DNA from: Chaenocephalus aceratus
Taxonomy: Eukaryota > Chordata > Actinopteri > Perciformes > Channichthyidae
Reading direction: 5' to 3'
DNA length: 64,000 nt
Assembly: GCA_023974075.1 (NCBI GenBank)
Contig: CM043803.1
Coordinates: 3,569,495 to 3,633,494 of the forward strand
The notes under the pieces are model-generated. The model was given only the letters and a program-made list of their open reading frames with translations. It ran no database searches and had not been told where the DNA came from. Positions 1 through 13,190 of the stretch are shown one piece after another (position 1 is the first letter of the stretch; each line of letters starts with the position of its first letter). The position numbers and the translations under genes were made by a program.

Positions 1-1141
1 GTCTCTCTATACAGTAGATGTTATCAGTTGCCAGTAAGATCTTGTCTGATTCGCACATTACACTAAACCGGGAGGGTATAAGATCAAAGCATCATGGAGG
101 TTTTAGTGGATGGCGTCCAAAACATTAATTGTCACCACCGAGCAAAAAAATAAAAAGGAGTATAAACAAATGTTAAACATCGTTTTCACACAGAGATTTA
201 ACAACTTCAGTCAAAGCAGCCTTGCCCAAGCTGGTGATGTGACCAAATCATCGATGTGTTCAAAACAGATGCAGCTGCTCAGGCTGTTCCACTAAATAAT
301 GAGGCTGCAATTAGAAGACACACTTTTTGTCGGCATTAAAATATCAAGCTGTTTCTTAGTATACCACCACAATTATAATGCTAACCATGAGCAACCCAGA
401 ACCTTGCCTTCTCAGCTTGTCATAGTAGCAACAGACAACTTACAGTGCATCAATATTTCACTGCTCCATTACTTCAGGTCTGGTGGCAGAGGCTGGGAGA
501 GCAGGAAACCCCATGGGCAGACAGCAGGGTTCAGAACACAGTCAAGCATTCATCTCACCTCTGGGAGAAAAACAGCAACACTGCCTCACAACACAATCTA
601 AATTGAGTCGTCAAATTTGCCTATTAAAGATTGCACATAACTGGATATACCTTTTAATCTCTTTGTTATTAAGAAAGATCCTACACATTTTCCACACAAC
701 TACACTACATAAAAGTCACAGAGTGTGCCAAGAACATGTTTGCATCGTGGAAAGTAACTATTGACATTTAGTTGTTAGGTTAGCTAACTTAGTCAAATGG
801 TTAGTCTCTAGTTCTACAGAGGCTTATCATTGGTGCTCATTTCCGTGTTCCCATTTGCATAAGCTTTAGGCTGCTTGCCTCACAAACATTTCTCATGTTT
901 GAATTTCTACAATGGAGGAGTGAAGTTAGCATAACCCACAAAGATGAGAGTACATTAATGAGATGCACTAAAATCAATATGTGATAATGTTGAACGTCAC
1001 AAAAATGATATTACTTTGATAAATAAACAGATACTAAGTGTAATCAGTTTTGCCCTTCTGCTGCTTTCATTTAAAAGAGTGAGCATTGAACTCAACACAA
1101 AAGGCACCAATAGACAAAATACAGTTACATTTTAAAGTGCA
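1..1141. other. non-coding stretch, nothing recognised
   Basis: No open frame here resembles a known protein and no exon with convincing splice sites was found. Composition is ordinary AT-rich fish intergenic or intronic DNA. If the semaphorin exon near 5.3 kb is real, this may be part of its long first coding intron, because that gene is transcribed leftward off the window. Confidence 0.4.
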
Positions 1142-1542
1142 GTTATATTTCACACAGGCTCCGCCCTCTACTGGACTCTATGGGTACTACTCTCAATAAT
1201 GCTGTGCGTGCTTTCACCTATACTGAGTTTACGTAAACGTAGCCGGCCAATCGGGGCGAGCCTACCTGAATGCGCGCGCAGGCCCACAGTATATAAAGGC
1301 GGCTACACCCGCCGCCCACTATCCTTTTTCTCTTCAGACGAGCTGACAACCGAAGAGTTCAATGAACGAAGATTAGAAGAACCGGATGGGAGGAAGTGGG
1401 GATGCAATGGATGTTAGCCAAAAGCCGGTCAGGGACGGTGTGGTGGGTCGATGTTGTTGGATGACAGGGTGTGTATACATCGGGGCTCCGCCCACTGTAC
1501 CCATAGAGTCCAGTAGAGGGCGGAGCCTGTGTGAAATATAAC
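1142..1542. mobile_element. foldback element A with 46-bp perfect terminal inverted repeats
   Basis: The first 46 bases (1142-1187, beginning GTTATATTTCACACAGGCTC) reappear exactly inverted at 1497-1542. The interior is GC-rich and carries a TATATAAAGG box near 1290. No transposase is encoded, so this looks like a non-autonomous DNA element. Its left half (about 1155-1340) is also inverted in neighbouring element B with only a few differences, so the two form a larger palindrome. The family is not recognised. Confidence 0.7.
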
Positions 1543-1544
1543 AT

Positions 1545-1842
1545 GGGGTTACGTATTGTAACCCTAGTAATATAAGCACAGGCGGAGCCCTCTACTTGGG
1601 GGCCCTGTTTTTCCTAGTCCGCTCGCTGAAGAGTGTATAGGATAGTGGGCGGCTGGTGTAGCCGCCTTTATATACTGTGGGCCTGCGCGCGCATTCAGGT
1701 AGGCTCGCCCCGATTGGCCGGCTACATTTACGTAAACTCAGTAGGTGAAAGCACGCACAGCATGATAGAGAGTAGTACCAATAGAGTCCAGTAGAGGGCT
1801 CCGCCTGTGCTTACATAACTAGGGTTACAATACGTAACCCCC
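1545..1842. mobile_element. foldback element B, related to A and in opposite orientation
   Basis: Its ends are inverted copies of each other (1545-1596 against about 1790-1842). They start with the small palindrome GGTTACGTATTGTAACC and then AGCACAGGCGGAGCCCTCTA. Bases about 1630-1811 are the reverse complement of about 1155-1340 in element A. The termini of A and B share the CTCTACTGGACTCTAT core but differ outside it, so B is a diverged sister rather than a simple inverted copy. Confidence 0.65.
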
Positions 1843-2875
1843 TGTTTTCTACTCAAACTCTCTTACAAATAACAAATAATTCTCTGACTTAAATATCACT
1901 GTCTTTTGAGTTGCGTGACCAGGTTGAGAATTTTCCTATGACTTATTTTCACCATAGATACATAAGTTGATTTGGGTAACATGTTAGCAAACATTAGCAT
2001 TACTTTGGTCATGTTTTGTGTTTTGGGTTCCAGCTCCGAAGACAAACATCTGTCTCTAAAGCTTTAATGGTCCACCATGCTCACCAGCTTGGCACACTAT
2101 TTGTCTATCTGCTGTTTGGTGCTGGGTAGATAGTGAAAGTGGGTTTATCAGAGATTGTTTTTGCAGAGAAGAGCTGTCTGCTACGGCTGAAAATGAGGTT
2201 TATGAGAAGGATGAGACTGATTCCAAACAGGAGAGTTGCATGTCCTAAAACCAAATCAATGAGCTGAAAGATCCTTAAACGCACCATGGAGCTGAGCGGA
2301 GCTGCAGGGTCTGGCTCATCACTACGCCAACCCCTTTCACATAGCCATTTGAATCATTGCAAATAATAAAAATATTGAATACTGCAGCTTTACGTAATGG
2401 ATGAAAATACTTGCAACCCCCACTACTGAAAAACAGTTTATCTGTGAGATATAACCTCTACAAGGTTATTACACTATGCAGGCTTCTTTTTTCACATTCC
2501 TTCTATAAAAGGGGTTTTCCGAGGCATATAGGAGAGTACATAATGTAATTGTCCTTCTTTATAATCTCATCTTCCTCTGATGCATCATGTCCTTGTTCTC
2601 CCACTCACACAGGCCATCTGAAATGTAAATTAATGAGGGCCCTCTCAGCCTACAGTGGAGAAACATATAATACATCCTCCCACAGAGTCTCCCAGGTAGT
2701 GACATCCACCCACAACACCCATCCCATTTCCATATACAGTCCTGCACATCCAGACAGACACTTCTTATCTTTAAGAGGTGGAGCTCGCCACTCTCCAACC
2801 CCCTCCTCCCCAATGACATGTGTCACCACGGGGAAAGTGACATCGGCTGCAGACTTTACATGATGTGACCCCCCC

Positions 2876-2877
<2 letters not shown>

Positions 2878-2922
<45 letters not shown>
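2878..2922. repeat. (AC)n microsatellite
   Basis: About 22 uninterrupted AC units directly after a run of ten C residues. Apparent small ORFs across it are artefacts of the repeat. Confidence 0.95.
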
Positions 2923-2926
<4 letters not shown>

Positions 2927-3375
2927 AGACCCTCATGGAGACTGACGAAACACTTGCTGACACACGTGCACACCCTGCACTCTCACATGCACTCCCCTGA
3001 TGATAGGAAAGTAGGTCAAGGACAACTTTCTATGAGGGCAGAGAGAAAAATCAAATCTGCGTTGAGAGAGTGACTCTGGCTGCGGCACAGAAAAGAGCCC
3101 ACAGAGTATGTATGATTTATAATCCAAGAGGCGGAGATGTGTTAATAAATAGCCAGGGGGCATGACAGTTGGGAGGAGGAGAACACAATGAGTGCTGTCC
3201 ATGATGCACTTAACAACCTATTTAGTAACGCTTAATGAATGAAATGTGCTGTACAATGTAATGAGCGTTTCAGAGTTTATCAACCGTGTCCTTTTTATAA
3301 ACAACAGCACTGCTATTAGCTGCCAGCTCACAGCTCCTGTTGGTTGCAGTAAACAGCTTCACAACACTCGCTTTT

Positions 3376-3745
3376 AAAAGGTATTGTGCTTTTTGGGGTT
3401 ATCACATTCCTGTAGTGTGCTAGACTGTTTTGTGTGCATGTAAATGGTCTGCCAAGGCTTAAATTCCAAGTTGATGCCAGAAGGATTTTCTCTACCACAC
3501 ACTCCCCCCCCCCTGCTTGAAACGCCTCCATTGCACTCCTTTGTGTGCTTTAGTAACATAGCGACATCACTATGTAACACACGCGCTTTTAATGGCTAGC
3601 GCTTCTACACATTGCACGTGATAGGCTAAGGGGCGGGACATCTCTAACCAATCACAACAGAGCTGGTCAGCTAACCAATCAAACCAGACTGGGCTCTGGT
3701 TTCAGACAGAGGGGGAAAGAGGTGCTGCAGCACAGGCAGTATGTT
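3376..3745 (+). repeat. dispersed fish MITE-like repeat, copy 1
   Basis: This stretch aligns by eye with 57495-57850. Shared landmarks in the same order are TTCCTGTAGT, CCTCCATTG, AACATAG.GACATCACTA, GGCTAGC, ACGTGATA, GGCGGGACA, ACCAATCACAA and GGTGCTGCAGCACAGGCAGT. I remember this family as abundant in teleosts. Copy 1 carries an extra insertion-like block in its first third. Confidence 0.6.
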
Positions 3746-5226
3746 CAGTATTTCAGTTTTTTTGTGTGCTGAAGCCTCTGCCATAAATAATGTTCAAAAC
3801 ATTCTCTTCGACAACAAATCGATTCATTGTGAAGCAAAACTTGGAGGAATATTCCCCCGATGTTCTCTTTCTCCAGAAACCCATACATTCATTTCTGTAG
3901 GACTCCTATCAGGTTGCATTTGACAAAGAAAGGCACAACAGAATAGCAAAAGTGTCTCCTCCTCTGTTATATTCCCAGCTCTCTGGTTGATTGTGATTCA
4001 CAATGTCAAGCAGCAAATCCTCCAATCTGCAAAGCATCATCTCACATTGCAACACTCTTATCAGCTCTTATGACATTGCACCCGAGAGCTCTATGCTGGC
4101 AATAGAGCCGAGGTCCTGCTCACTCCACCCATCCTCTAATAATACTCCTCATCAGAGGGGTGAGGAGGAGTGGAGAGGAGAGGGGTGGAGGTAAGAGCTG
4201 TCCCATCATTCTGCCAGTGCCGGAGTTCCCTTCGCTCTGCAGCTGCAGCCTCTGCCGCAGTGATGAGAGGCGAGGAAAAAAAAGTGGGGAGGGGAAAGGT
4301 GAGCTGGTGGCAAGAGAAAGAAGGGAAGGTAGCAGGAGGAAGCTGCTGATGATGATGATGAGTGTAAACACCCCCGTCTGTGCCAAAATACACCAACTCA
4401 GCAGGATGTTCTGCATGGACACCAATCAGGTCTACCGTGCTCAGGTCTTCTTTTATGAGGGCTTTATGTCTATTGTTTCATTAGAAGTGTTTGCTGAGCC
4501 GTGTGATCTAGGACAGGACTTGAGAGAGGCGATTAATAACTCTGAGCAGGAAGGAGCTGTCTTCAGGGCCAACTTCTAAAAACTGTGCCACTTATTTAAC
4601 CAGGAGGGGGGGGGGGGAGCAGAATCAAATAAGGACAGTGAGGTGAGTGTTCAGTAGGCTGGTGCACGTGTGTCGGCAAGATGCATCTAGAACAGTCTTA
4701 CCCCCTCTGCTCCTCATTGTAACAACAATGTACTTTGTCAGTCCTATTATTATTCCGAGTCTTAGCTATCTTCTGGGGGATTGCCATGTTATGCAAGTTC
4801 ATTTCCCATCATGCTTTGGGGGATGTAAACAGAAAGTATTGTAGTATCTGTAAGCTACAAGTTAAGCTTGGTTAATTTAAGCCTATTATGGTTCCATTTT
4901 GGCAATTGGCACCATTTAACATATGCCAAAATAAGTATTAGCAGCTCAATATCGCAATATAGCCTTCAACGTACATCACAGAATTACTTTGATACTGTAG
5001 GAAACTTAAAATCTGATGATTTTCCAAGTTCTGGGTTAACAAGGATCGTCATATCCAAAAAACAGTAAATCACACCGTATATCTAAAAGAATGTCTTTGT
5101 GTTCACATATATAATAGCAGCCTCAACCCTTGACTGTCTTGGTTGGTCTTGGTAAATGCATGTATCTCTTTTACCTCAAATCTCTACTTGTCTCACGGTT
5201 CGAAAATGGAAGTGTTTGCCCCTTAC

Positions 5227-5374
5227 CTTTGGAGAAGACGGTTGTCCTTGGAGTGACATCCAGGTCCAGGGACGGGCTGAAGGGGAAGGCCCAGAGCTGA
5301 GACAGCCTGGCGAGGAGCGTCAGGAGCAGCAGTAAAGGAGGCAGGGGGGGCCGGACTGATTGCTGGTCTCCCAT
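5227..5374 (-). CDS. sema4g: putative first coding exon of a class 4 semaphorin (sema4g-like)
   Basis: On the minus strand an ATG in good context (AAACATGGGA) at 5374 opens 49 codons plus one base. They encode a signal peptide (MGDQQSV, then a Leu-rich core PPLLLLLTLLARLSQLWA) followed by SLDLDVTPRTTVFSK. The exon then stops at a strong donor, AAAG|GTAAGG (5226 downward). The stretch after the signal peptide resembles the mature N-terminus of SEMA4G (LDATPRMT), just before the sema domain. An acceptor-like TTTCTCCAG places the exon start near 5444. Class 4 semaphorins are single-pass membrane ligands that signal through plexins. The sema domain would lie further left; no later exon was found between 1 and 5200, so a long intron is implied. 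The call rests on one short exon plus recalled synteny with mfsd13a. Confidence 0.45.
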
Positions 5375-5570
5375 GTTTAACACACAGACCCGGATCCAAG
5401 CACAGCTTCGATCGCACTCAATTTGTTCGAGACAAACAATCTGACTGGAGAAATGTGTATCTTCACGCCCCGCAGGAAGCAGACTCTTTGATTATCCTCC
5501 AGCTGAGAAAGATACAAAAAAGATTGTGTATTTCTAAATGAGAAATTATACAGAATACCAAACCAGAGGC

Positions 5571-5604
<34 letters not shown>
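5571..5604. repeat. (TTG)n trinucleotide microsatellite
   Basis: Eleven TTG units. On the minus strand they read as a poly-Asn ORF, which is an artefact. Confidence 0.9.
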
Positions 5605-8600
5605 GACATCAATGCAAAACAAATCAAACATTTATAGAAAAAGATGACCACCAAATGGGGAAATACTATACTTATTAGTAATATTTAAATTTGGAGAAGA
5701 AGTCTTGAGGGTCTTTAGTTAAGTAAAAGTGCAGATACAATAATGTAAACATACTCCATTTCAAGTACAAATAGAAACCCTATTAGTATTATCGGCAAAG
5801 TGTTGCTCAAGCGTCGTGACTGATATATTATACCATTTTTTTAATAATAATGCAAAATCAAATCAACCCAAAATTGTACTCAAATAGAGTACTTTAAGTA
5901 AATCTGATGAAAGTTTGACTTTGATAAGCCATGAGTACATTATCAAGCCTTTGATGCACAGACATTTAAACATACTCCCCTAATATCTGTTGTGCTAAAC
6001 AAAATGACCGTGTATGAACTCTCTTTTCTACTTGACAGCACGAGCAGAAAACCAGTTGCTGATATGCACCATCACTCTCTGATTACAACCAATTAGCCAA
6101 AGTGAACGAGTCAGGTGCTGTTACATAAAAAGGCCATTTAAAAAGTTTGGAGAAGTTAAATGATGTGCCCCTGTAATGTGATATTGCAACATACGACTCC
6201 ATCTCTTAATTAACCGGCTGCACACTGGAGCAGCATGACGGATGATCTAGAGATTAGGCCCCGTGCCATCAGCGCAATCTCCGCCTGGCTGCCCCCTTCT
6301 CTGGCTCTGTCACTGAGCCAGTCTGTCAAAGGGTCAACACTGAGAATTCCGCTCTGCCAGATTGTGACACTGGAGAATTCCCAGTTTAATCTCCACTGCT
6401 GCTGCTGCTGCTGCTAATCACTCGCAGTATGAAGAACAGTGAGGTTGATGACCTGTCTGTAAGCAGTCGAGTGCTAAGCTTAGAAACTGACGTATAAGAT
6501 GACAAAGTGAGCGATGACAAGAGAAAAAGTATGTGATGGTGCAGGGATCCTCTCACCTTACGTTCATCCAGAACTATTTTATTAAAGCTGGCTTTACTCA
6601 CTGCTTTTGCTTCACAAAACCACTGCTGTGCTGTGTCACCTAACTCATACTGAAAACCTTAATATATTTAAAGCCTGATTTCCCCCACACTAAGTTACAT
6701 TTGTAAGGAACTGTAGTTGCAGTTTTTTTTTTCTCTCAGCATATACTAAGCTGAGTGAGGAGTCTTACCAACATACTTACTTTACTGAAAGTTATTACAT
6801 ATTTGCAATTGTATTCAAACGTGGAGAATTTGAAATGCAGCTAAAGGAACAATTTATGATACTCAATATAGCCTTTAAAATCAATCTAAATCTATGCAGC
6901 AGAACCAGATATATGGTCTTCTTTATTTCACACATTCACTTTGTCAAAATGTAGTGCCTACATTACCCACAATGCAACTCAGCCACTGACAGTTGGTTCA
7001 GAGATACAGGTGTGTTTGTGCTGCTAATGTAGCCTGAAGCCACCAACCTCAAACAGAGACGAGGAGCAGGCTACTGAGGTCTGCTAAGCTCACTATAACT
7101 CCACACTCCATTTTTTTTTATTTAAGCTCAATAAATGTACTTTAGTGGCATCACTGAGGCAGAGCAACAACCCAACGTCAGGCTTGTTTGATGACTGCTG
7201 TCCTTATAACCACAGTCTCCCAAAACTGTGTCAAAATTGAGGTCAGCAGATGACGAAGACAGGCGGGCGTGCTGGTGGGAAGCCCTTTGGTGTGTCAGCT
7301 GCTGCCCTCGTGAAAAACACAAAGCCAACACTCCATTGTTTCAACACATCTTCATTTGCGTTGTGTACACTACAGAAGCTGTCTAAGGCCAACGTGATGC
7401 TGCTTCACTGATGAAAGCATGGACACGTCAGGAGGGGAAGGTAAACACATCTGCCTTGAACGTGACACAAACCAATATGTCATGCATGATGGGAGGCGAA
7501 AGGTATCGAACAAAACAGCAGGCGATGTCTGAGGCACCTTTTGCTTAGCAACCAATATCAGCTACTTCCTGTTTATTGATCCATGAGCAGGGTTTGTTTC
7601 CCATCTGCTGGGACATTTTTAGCCACATTTGATTAAACATCCTAAAGTGAAGTCATGACAGATTATGGAAAAGCGTGCAGAGTAGGATAAAGCTGTTTTC
7701 CAATATGAGCATTATTTGATAAACACCTAGTGTGACATTTCTGCAAAAAGATCGATAAAACAGACAAGCTATTCCTGTATTTCCTTTCAACTGATGCCCC
7801 TTTAAATGCCAAAAACATTTTTGAATAAGACTGAATGAATATATTTTTGAAAAGGGGAATTCTGTACGCTTAAACATTGCAGTTTCTTCTTTCACTTTGT
7901 GTTCTGCCCTTGACTGAAACCATTGGGAGTTGGCGTACAGCTGAATCATAAATAGGATTACTCGCACATTAAAGGAAGAATGAGTGGGTTCACCCTGTGG
8001 GCCACATTAACTCTGATGTGGAAGATCTTTCGACAAATCTTATCAGAAAAGCATGAAATCATCATTGTGTCACATATAATCTGCCTTTTCACACATTGAA
8101 CATATAAAGATGTAAGATGTGTTGCTCTGTTTGGGTCCATTTGATAAACAAAACCCGCACATTATGCCATCATGCTCGAAAGTAAGAACCAATCATGAAG
8201 TTTTGGGACTCAACAGGACATGTATAGGCCTACAGAGGAATACCATGAATGACTCATTGGGGACATTTACTTTGTCCTTGGAGTTCTTCTCCTTTACAAG
8301 TTTACTTAGAAAATAATAGATATCTTCACGCTCAGTATACTATATAATCTAATTTGCACAGGGTGTGTTATTTGCAGTTTTATGGCACATATTCCAATGT
8401 GTAAATGGATCTGCTAGCCACATTTGAGCCTTGAAAATATACTAACACACTGCTCCTCTCTACAGTTATCTCCTGAGCCCACTTGACTGAGATTGGAGAT
8501 ATGAGATTACCACTTCAGTCTTCTGTACCACTTTCTAACAAGGTGCTCTTTATATGTAAAGATGGATAATAATTGCATTAGGTTGGTTTAAGGATTTTGA

Positions 8601-9780
8601 GTCATGGCTGTTGTTGAGATAGCTCTTTAATTCAACATGAAGAGATTGTGTGACCTCTGACCTTCTGCAACAAAAAAACCTGAAAGACATCTTAACCACA
8701 ATTTATTCATGAAGACACAGCCTATTCATATTTACTGCAGAATTGATGGATTACTAAAAACTATTTATTAATGACCTATTAACATTCTACAGAGCTGATT
8801 ACTTGACTCCTTTATTATTAACTTTATAATTGACTCAAAAGCAGTGATGGAAATATTGTACAACACATTTATCTAAAAAATTACAATTTCACATATGTAA
8901 TCAAATCCTTAATTTTATTCAAGTAAAGAATCTGGATCATTCTTCCACCACTTCTCAACAGCAGCCAAGGAGAATATGAATGGGTCATATCTGATACTAT
9001 TTAGCATTATTAATGTATTTATTAGGTTTTACTAAAAATAAAAAAAAGCTTTTCAAACAGGTTATAAACTTATAGAATCTGACCAGAGTAACTGCTCTGT
9101 CCCAGTCATTCACATTAGAGATGCCATGTTTAGTTGAGCAAAGGATAACTTGATTGAAAGAAAGATAATTGCAAACCATTTTGATAACAATTAGGGTAAT
9201 TTTTTTACAAAACGATAAGTCAACCTAAGGGAAAATGCCGCAATTTTTTTTTTTATGTAACCAATGTTACAGACATTGTTCATACAAAATGTGAGAAAAT
9301 GCAGTTTTTAGTCGGTCAAATAGAGTTGTGCTGCTTTCTATATTGAAATGGTAAATGGAATATATTTTGGTTTAGGAATAACAAAACAAGACATTTAAAG
9401 ACGTCACCATGGACGTTGAGGAATTTCCATAGACATTTTGTATTTTCTGACTTTCTAAAGATTACACTATCAATCAATTAGTAGGCCTAAGAAAAATTGA
9501 CGATTAATCGATAGTGGAAAATGTTGATAGTAAAAATAATGAACTTTTGCAACAAACTAACCTTCTAATTTTAAGACATTTTGAATATATCTTTGTATAA
9601 TGCTTTTACCTTCTGTCATCTACACCTATAAGCAACATATGCATGATTCTCTTTCATAGCTTCGACTTTAAGAAAAATACCGCCAGCGAATATGATTAAA
9701 AAGCTTTGAGACCGTCATAATGTATAGCCAGTGACACAGAAACACTCCACAGTTCACTTACTTAACACACACATAAGGAT
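5605..9780. other. non-coding stretch, likely semaphorin intron
   Basis: Only short random ORFs and AT-rich sequence. A CTG run at about 6398-6416 and poly-T tracts occur. If the 5227-5374 exon and the 9996 donor belong to one minus-strand gene, this is its first intron. Confidence 0.35.
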
Positions 9781-9995
9781 TTAAGTATTTACACCCACAC
9801 AACGGCAGTAAACATCCACCCATGTGCACCTGTCCCCGGACTGCAGCAGAGAGGGAAAACAGCACTGCACTCTTTACTCACCTTCACCTGAGCACAGATA
9901 CATGTACAGAGACCGTGTGCGCAGGAAAAGTAGAACAAACATACTAAACAGAGGAACAGTAAAAAGAAAAGAAAAGCAGTAAGAGACCGACTCAC

Positions 9996-10110
9996 CTGCT
10001 TTTGTTTGATGGAGTCCACAAATATCCTCCGAGTCGTCCTCTGCGCGACGAAACACCGAGCTGCTGATATACTCTGCTGCTGCTGCTGCAGTTACCCAAT
10101 GCACACACAC
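9996..10110 (-). other. possible 5' UTR exon of the minus-strand semaphorin-like gene
   Basis: Read on the minus strand, a CpG-containing segment (GTTTCGTCGCGCAGAGGACG) ends in AAGCAG|GTGAGTCGGT, a near-consensus donor with the exon edge at 9996. A CAG/CTG-rich run and the large AC microsatellite lie immediately upstream. The position, about 4.6 kb upstream of the sema4g-like coding exon and on the same strand, fits a 5' leader exon. The upstream boundary is arbitrary. Confidence 0.3.
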
Positions 10111-10132
10111 ACTGTCAGCTTCCCCCACCTCC

Positions 10133-11224
<1,092 letters not shown>

Positions 11225-11552
11225 AATTTACTACAATGCAGCTGTGCAATACCATTAGTTTCTGTCCTCTGTTGATGGCTGATCTTGACTTAACTGATGC
11301 TGAGCTTCGCAAATCCAATGAGCAGATGTTCTGCTCCCATTTGAGGTCCTGGGCGATGATGGTGCCCAGGAAGCGGAAAGACTCCACAGCAGTTATGGGG
11401 AGTCAGTCACACAGAGTAATGGGGGCGGGTGGGGCTGCGTTCTTCCTAAAGTCCACAACCATCTCCACTGTCTTGAGAGCGTTGAGCTCCAGGTGGTTGT
11501 CCCTGCGCTAGGTCACCAGATGGTCCATCTCCCACCTGTAGGCAGACTCGTC
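11225..11552 (-). pseudogene. LINE reverse-transcriptase fragment (L2/Rex1-like)
   Basis: On the minus strand from about 11552 the frame reads DESAYRWEMDHLVT, a stop, NHLELNALKTVEMVVDFRK, then about 30 codons later SFRFLGTIIAQDLKWEQ. These are the ordered C-terminal reverse-transcriptase motifs of fish non-LTR retrotransposons (ELNALKT...DFR...F.FLG..I..DLKW). An in-frame stop replaces the expected Trp, and similarity fades after LKWE. The 5' edge abuts a hAT-like element, so it was probably cut by that insertion. It is inactive. Confidence 0.7.
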
Positions 11553-12501
11553 ACTCGTGTGATTGGCCCCGGTGCAAATATTGTTTTGGGCCCCCCCCCC
11601 ATCGCCCCAAACATAAGCGCACGCTGATGCGCTCACACATGTAAGTGCCACATGTAGGCTATCAACAACAGCCTGCCCTGGCCTAAAACCACCACAGCCT
11701 GACAACGGCACAGCGAACTAAGAAGAGGATTACACCTGTTTCCTTGATGTTTGTCTCTGGGGAATGGGCCGGTAGGCCTACATGGACCGGTTGCTATAAT
11801 ATAGCTTTTGATCTTGGCGTCGGGGGTCTCAATAGCGACCCTATCGGTTGGGGCCCTTGGGGGAACTGTTGGACCACCGCCGGGCACAGCCAAATCTAGC
11901 CTCTCCTCCTGGCTGGCTGGAGAAGAAGGTTGCACAACCACGGCCACGGATACAGCTTCACTTGTGGAGCTAGATGGCAATGATGGTGGTGAGGCAGGTG
12001 AGCTATCGTTAGCCTCCGGCTCCGGCTGCCGCTGCACGTCAACATTGCTAACGTTAGCGCTCGATTTTGAGGACGATGTATGACAAAAAAAAGTGTCAAA
12101 TTTTGTCAGTTTAGCTGTTACATCTCCTTGTTATCTCTTGTCCTTTCTCTTTTGAGCGCCGCTCTTGTGCTTTGATTTGCTGTACATTATAATGGCAAGC
12201 TATTACATTTTTTATAATGCTGCCGAACTTGCTGCTGCTAGCTACAGTACAGTACAGGTTTATTAAACGGTTCGCTCGTCACGCAAGGTATCACATGACA
12301 TGACATGAAAGGGAGCGAGGTCATTGGACAGACAAATTACAAATTCATTTAGGTTTCTTGGTTACTTTGAAGACTGCGTGAATCGGTCAATGCCATTGGG
12401 GCCCCAAACATTTAAAAACCCTTCTTTTTTTTTGCATGGGCCCCTGGCCGGCTCTGGGGCCCACGTTGCAACGGCTGCACCGTCGATAGTTACGCCACTG
12501 G
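11553..12501. mobile_element. hAT-like non-autonomous DNA element
   Basis: The right edge (GTTACGCCACTG at about 12490-12501) is the reverse of a CAGTGGCGTAAC end, a common form for fish hAT-type elements. Both ends then have GGGCCCC-rich segments (GGTGCAAATATTGTTTTGGG at left; GGGGCCCACGTTGCAACGG at right). Between them lie no intact transposase and one GC-rich stretch with chance ORFs on both strands. The left edge is uncertain and no 8-bp target duplication could be confirmed. Confidence 0.45.
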
Positions 12502-13190
12502 TCGTTCTGCAGAGTCAGCATCAGCACCTTCATTGGTGGGTATTGGTGATATGGTGCAGCCCCAGTGGCCAGTTCAATGGCTGTTATCCCGAAACTCCAG
12601 ATGTCGGCTTTGAAGTCGTAGCTGCGGACCAGCTCCATGATCTCGGGGGCCATCCAGCACGGCGTCCCCACAAACGTCTTCCGGACCTTGTTCCTGGTCA
12701 TGTCTCCTCCAGCTGCCAGAAAGGCACTCACACCAAAGTCAGCAATTTTAACAGAGTCTTTGTCACCATGAACATTTTTTCTCCAGCCCCTCCAAGACTT
12801 CTTTCAGGATAGTGGCGATGCTAGCCTCATCCAACACTCCGGTCTTGTGCTCGCTGTGAGATATGATATGCTTGATTATGTCCAACACTGAGCCTCCACT
12901 GAGCAGCTTCATCACCAGCCACAGCTCATTCTTCACCACGACGAAGGAGGTATAATAAGACACAATGTTCGGGTGGTGGCACTGGCTCATGGCCTGGATC
13001 TCTTTCAGGAGCTCATTCATGCTGGTTTGACACTTCTCCAGGTTGATGCGTATGATGGCCACCTTCTCCTTTCTCTTGCAGTAGGCTATGCTGCCTGGAC
13101 GACTGCAGCGGCCCCGCTCCCTATCACCTCATTGAGTTCGTAGTCATCCCTGTCGATGGTCCAGGATTGCGAGGCCTTGTCGTCTGCCAT
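12502..13190 (-). pseudogene. oxsr1: OXSR1 (OSR1 kinase) processed pseudogene, 3'-truncated
   Basis: Read leftward from the ATG at 13190, the sequence gives [23 protein letters not shown], then [71 protein letters not shown] and [20 protein letters not shown], ending in LMLTLQND. This is the OXSR1/STK39 Ste20-family kinase domain, closest to OXSR1. It is uninterrupted by introns, as expected of a retrocopy. It is dead: an extra few bases with a TAG near 13090 shift the frame after VVQAA; the catalytic Lys of VAIK is Ile (VAIIRINL); and a deletion near 12785 removes the HRD catalytic loop and shifts the frame, although the DFG segment remains. The C-terminal substrate-docking region is missing because the copy stops where the hAT-like element begins. 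In life OXSR1 phosphorylates cation-chloride cotransporters downstream of WNK kinases. Confidence 0.85.

Noticed and set aside
1199..1417. 72-codon frame starting inside foldback element A
   Set aside because: It overlaps the TATA-containing arm and has no counterpart in the inverted sister copy; not a credible gene.
4160..4579. 139-codon plus-strand open frame
   Set aside because: Arg/Glu/Gly-rich from a purine-rich stretch, then ordinary sequence. No domain, splice signals or similarity recognised.
11633..12083. Overlapping frames of 134 and 91 codons on opposite strands
   Set aside because: Both lie in the GC-rich interior of the hAT-like element. Neither has transposase motifs such as the hAT dimerisation block.
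12324..12812. 162-codon plus-strand open frame
   Set aside because: It runs antisense to the OXSR1 retrocopy and across the hAT-like end; a chance frame.
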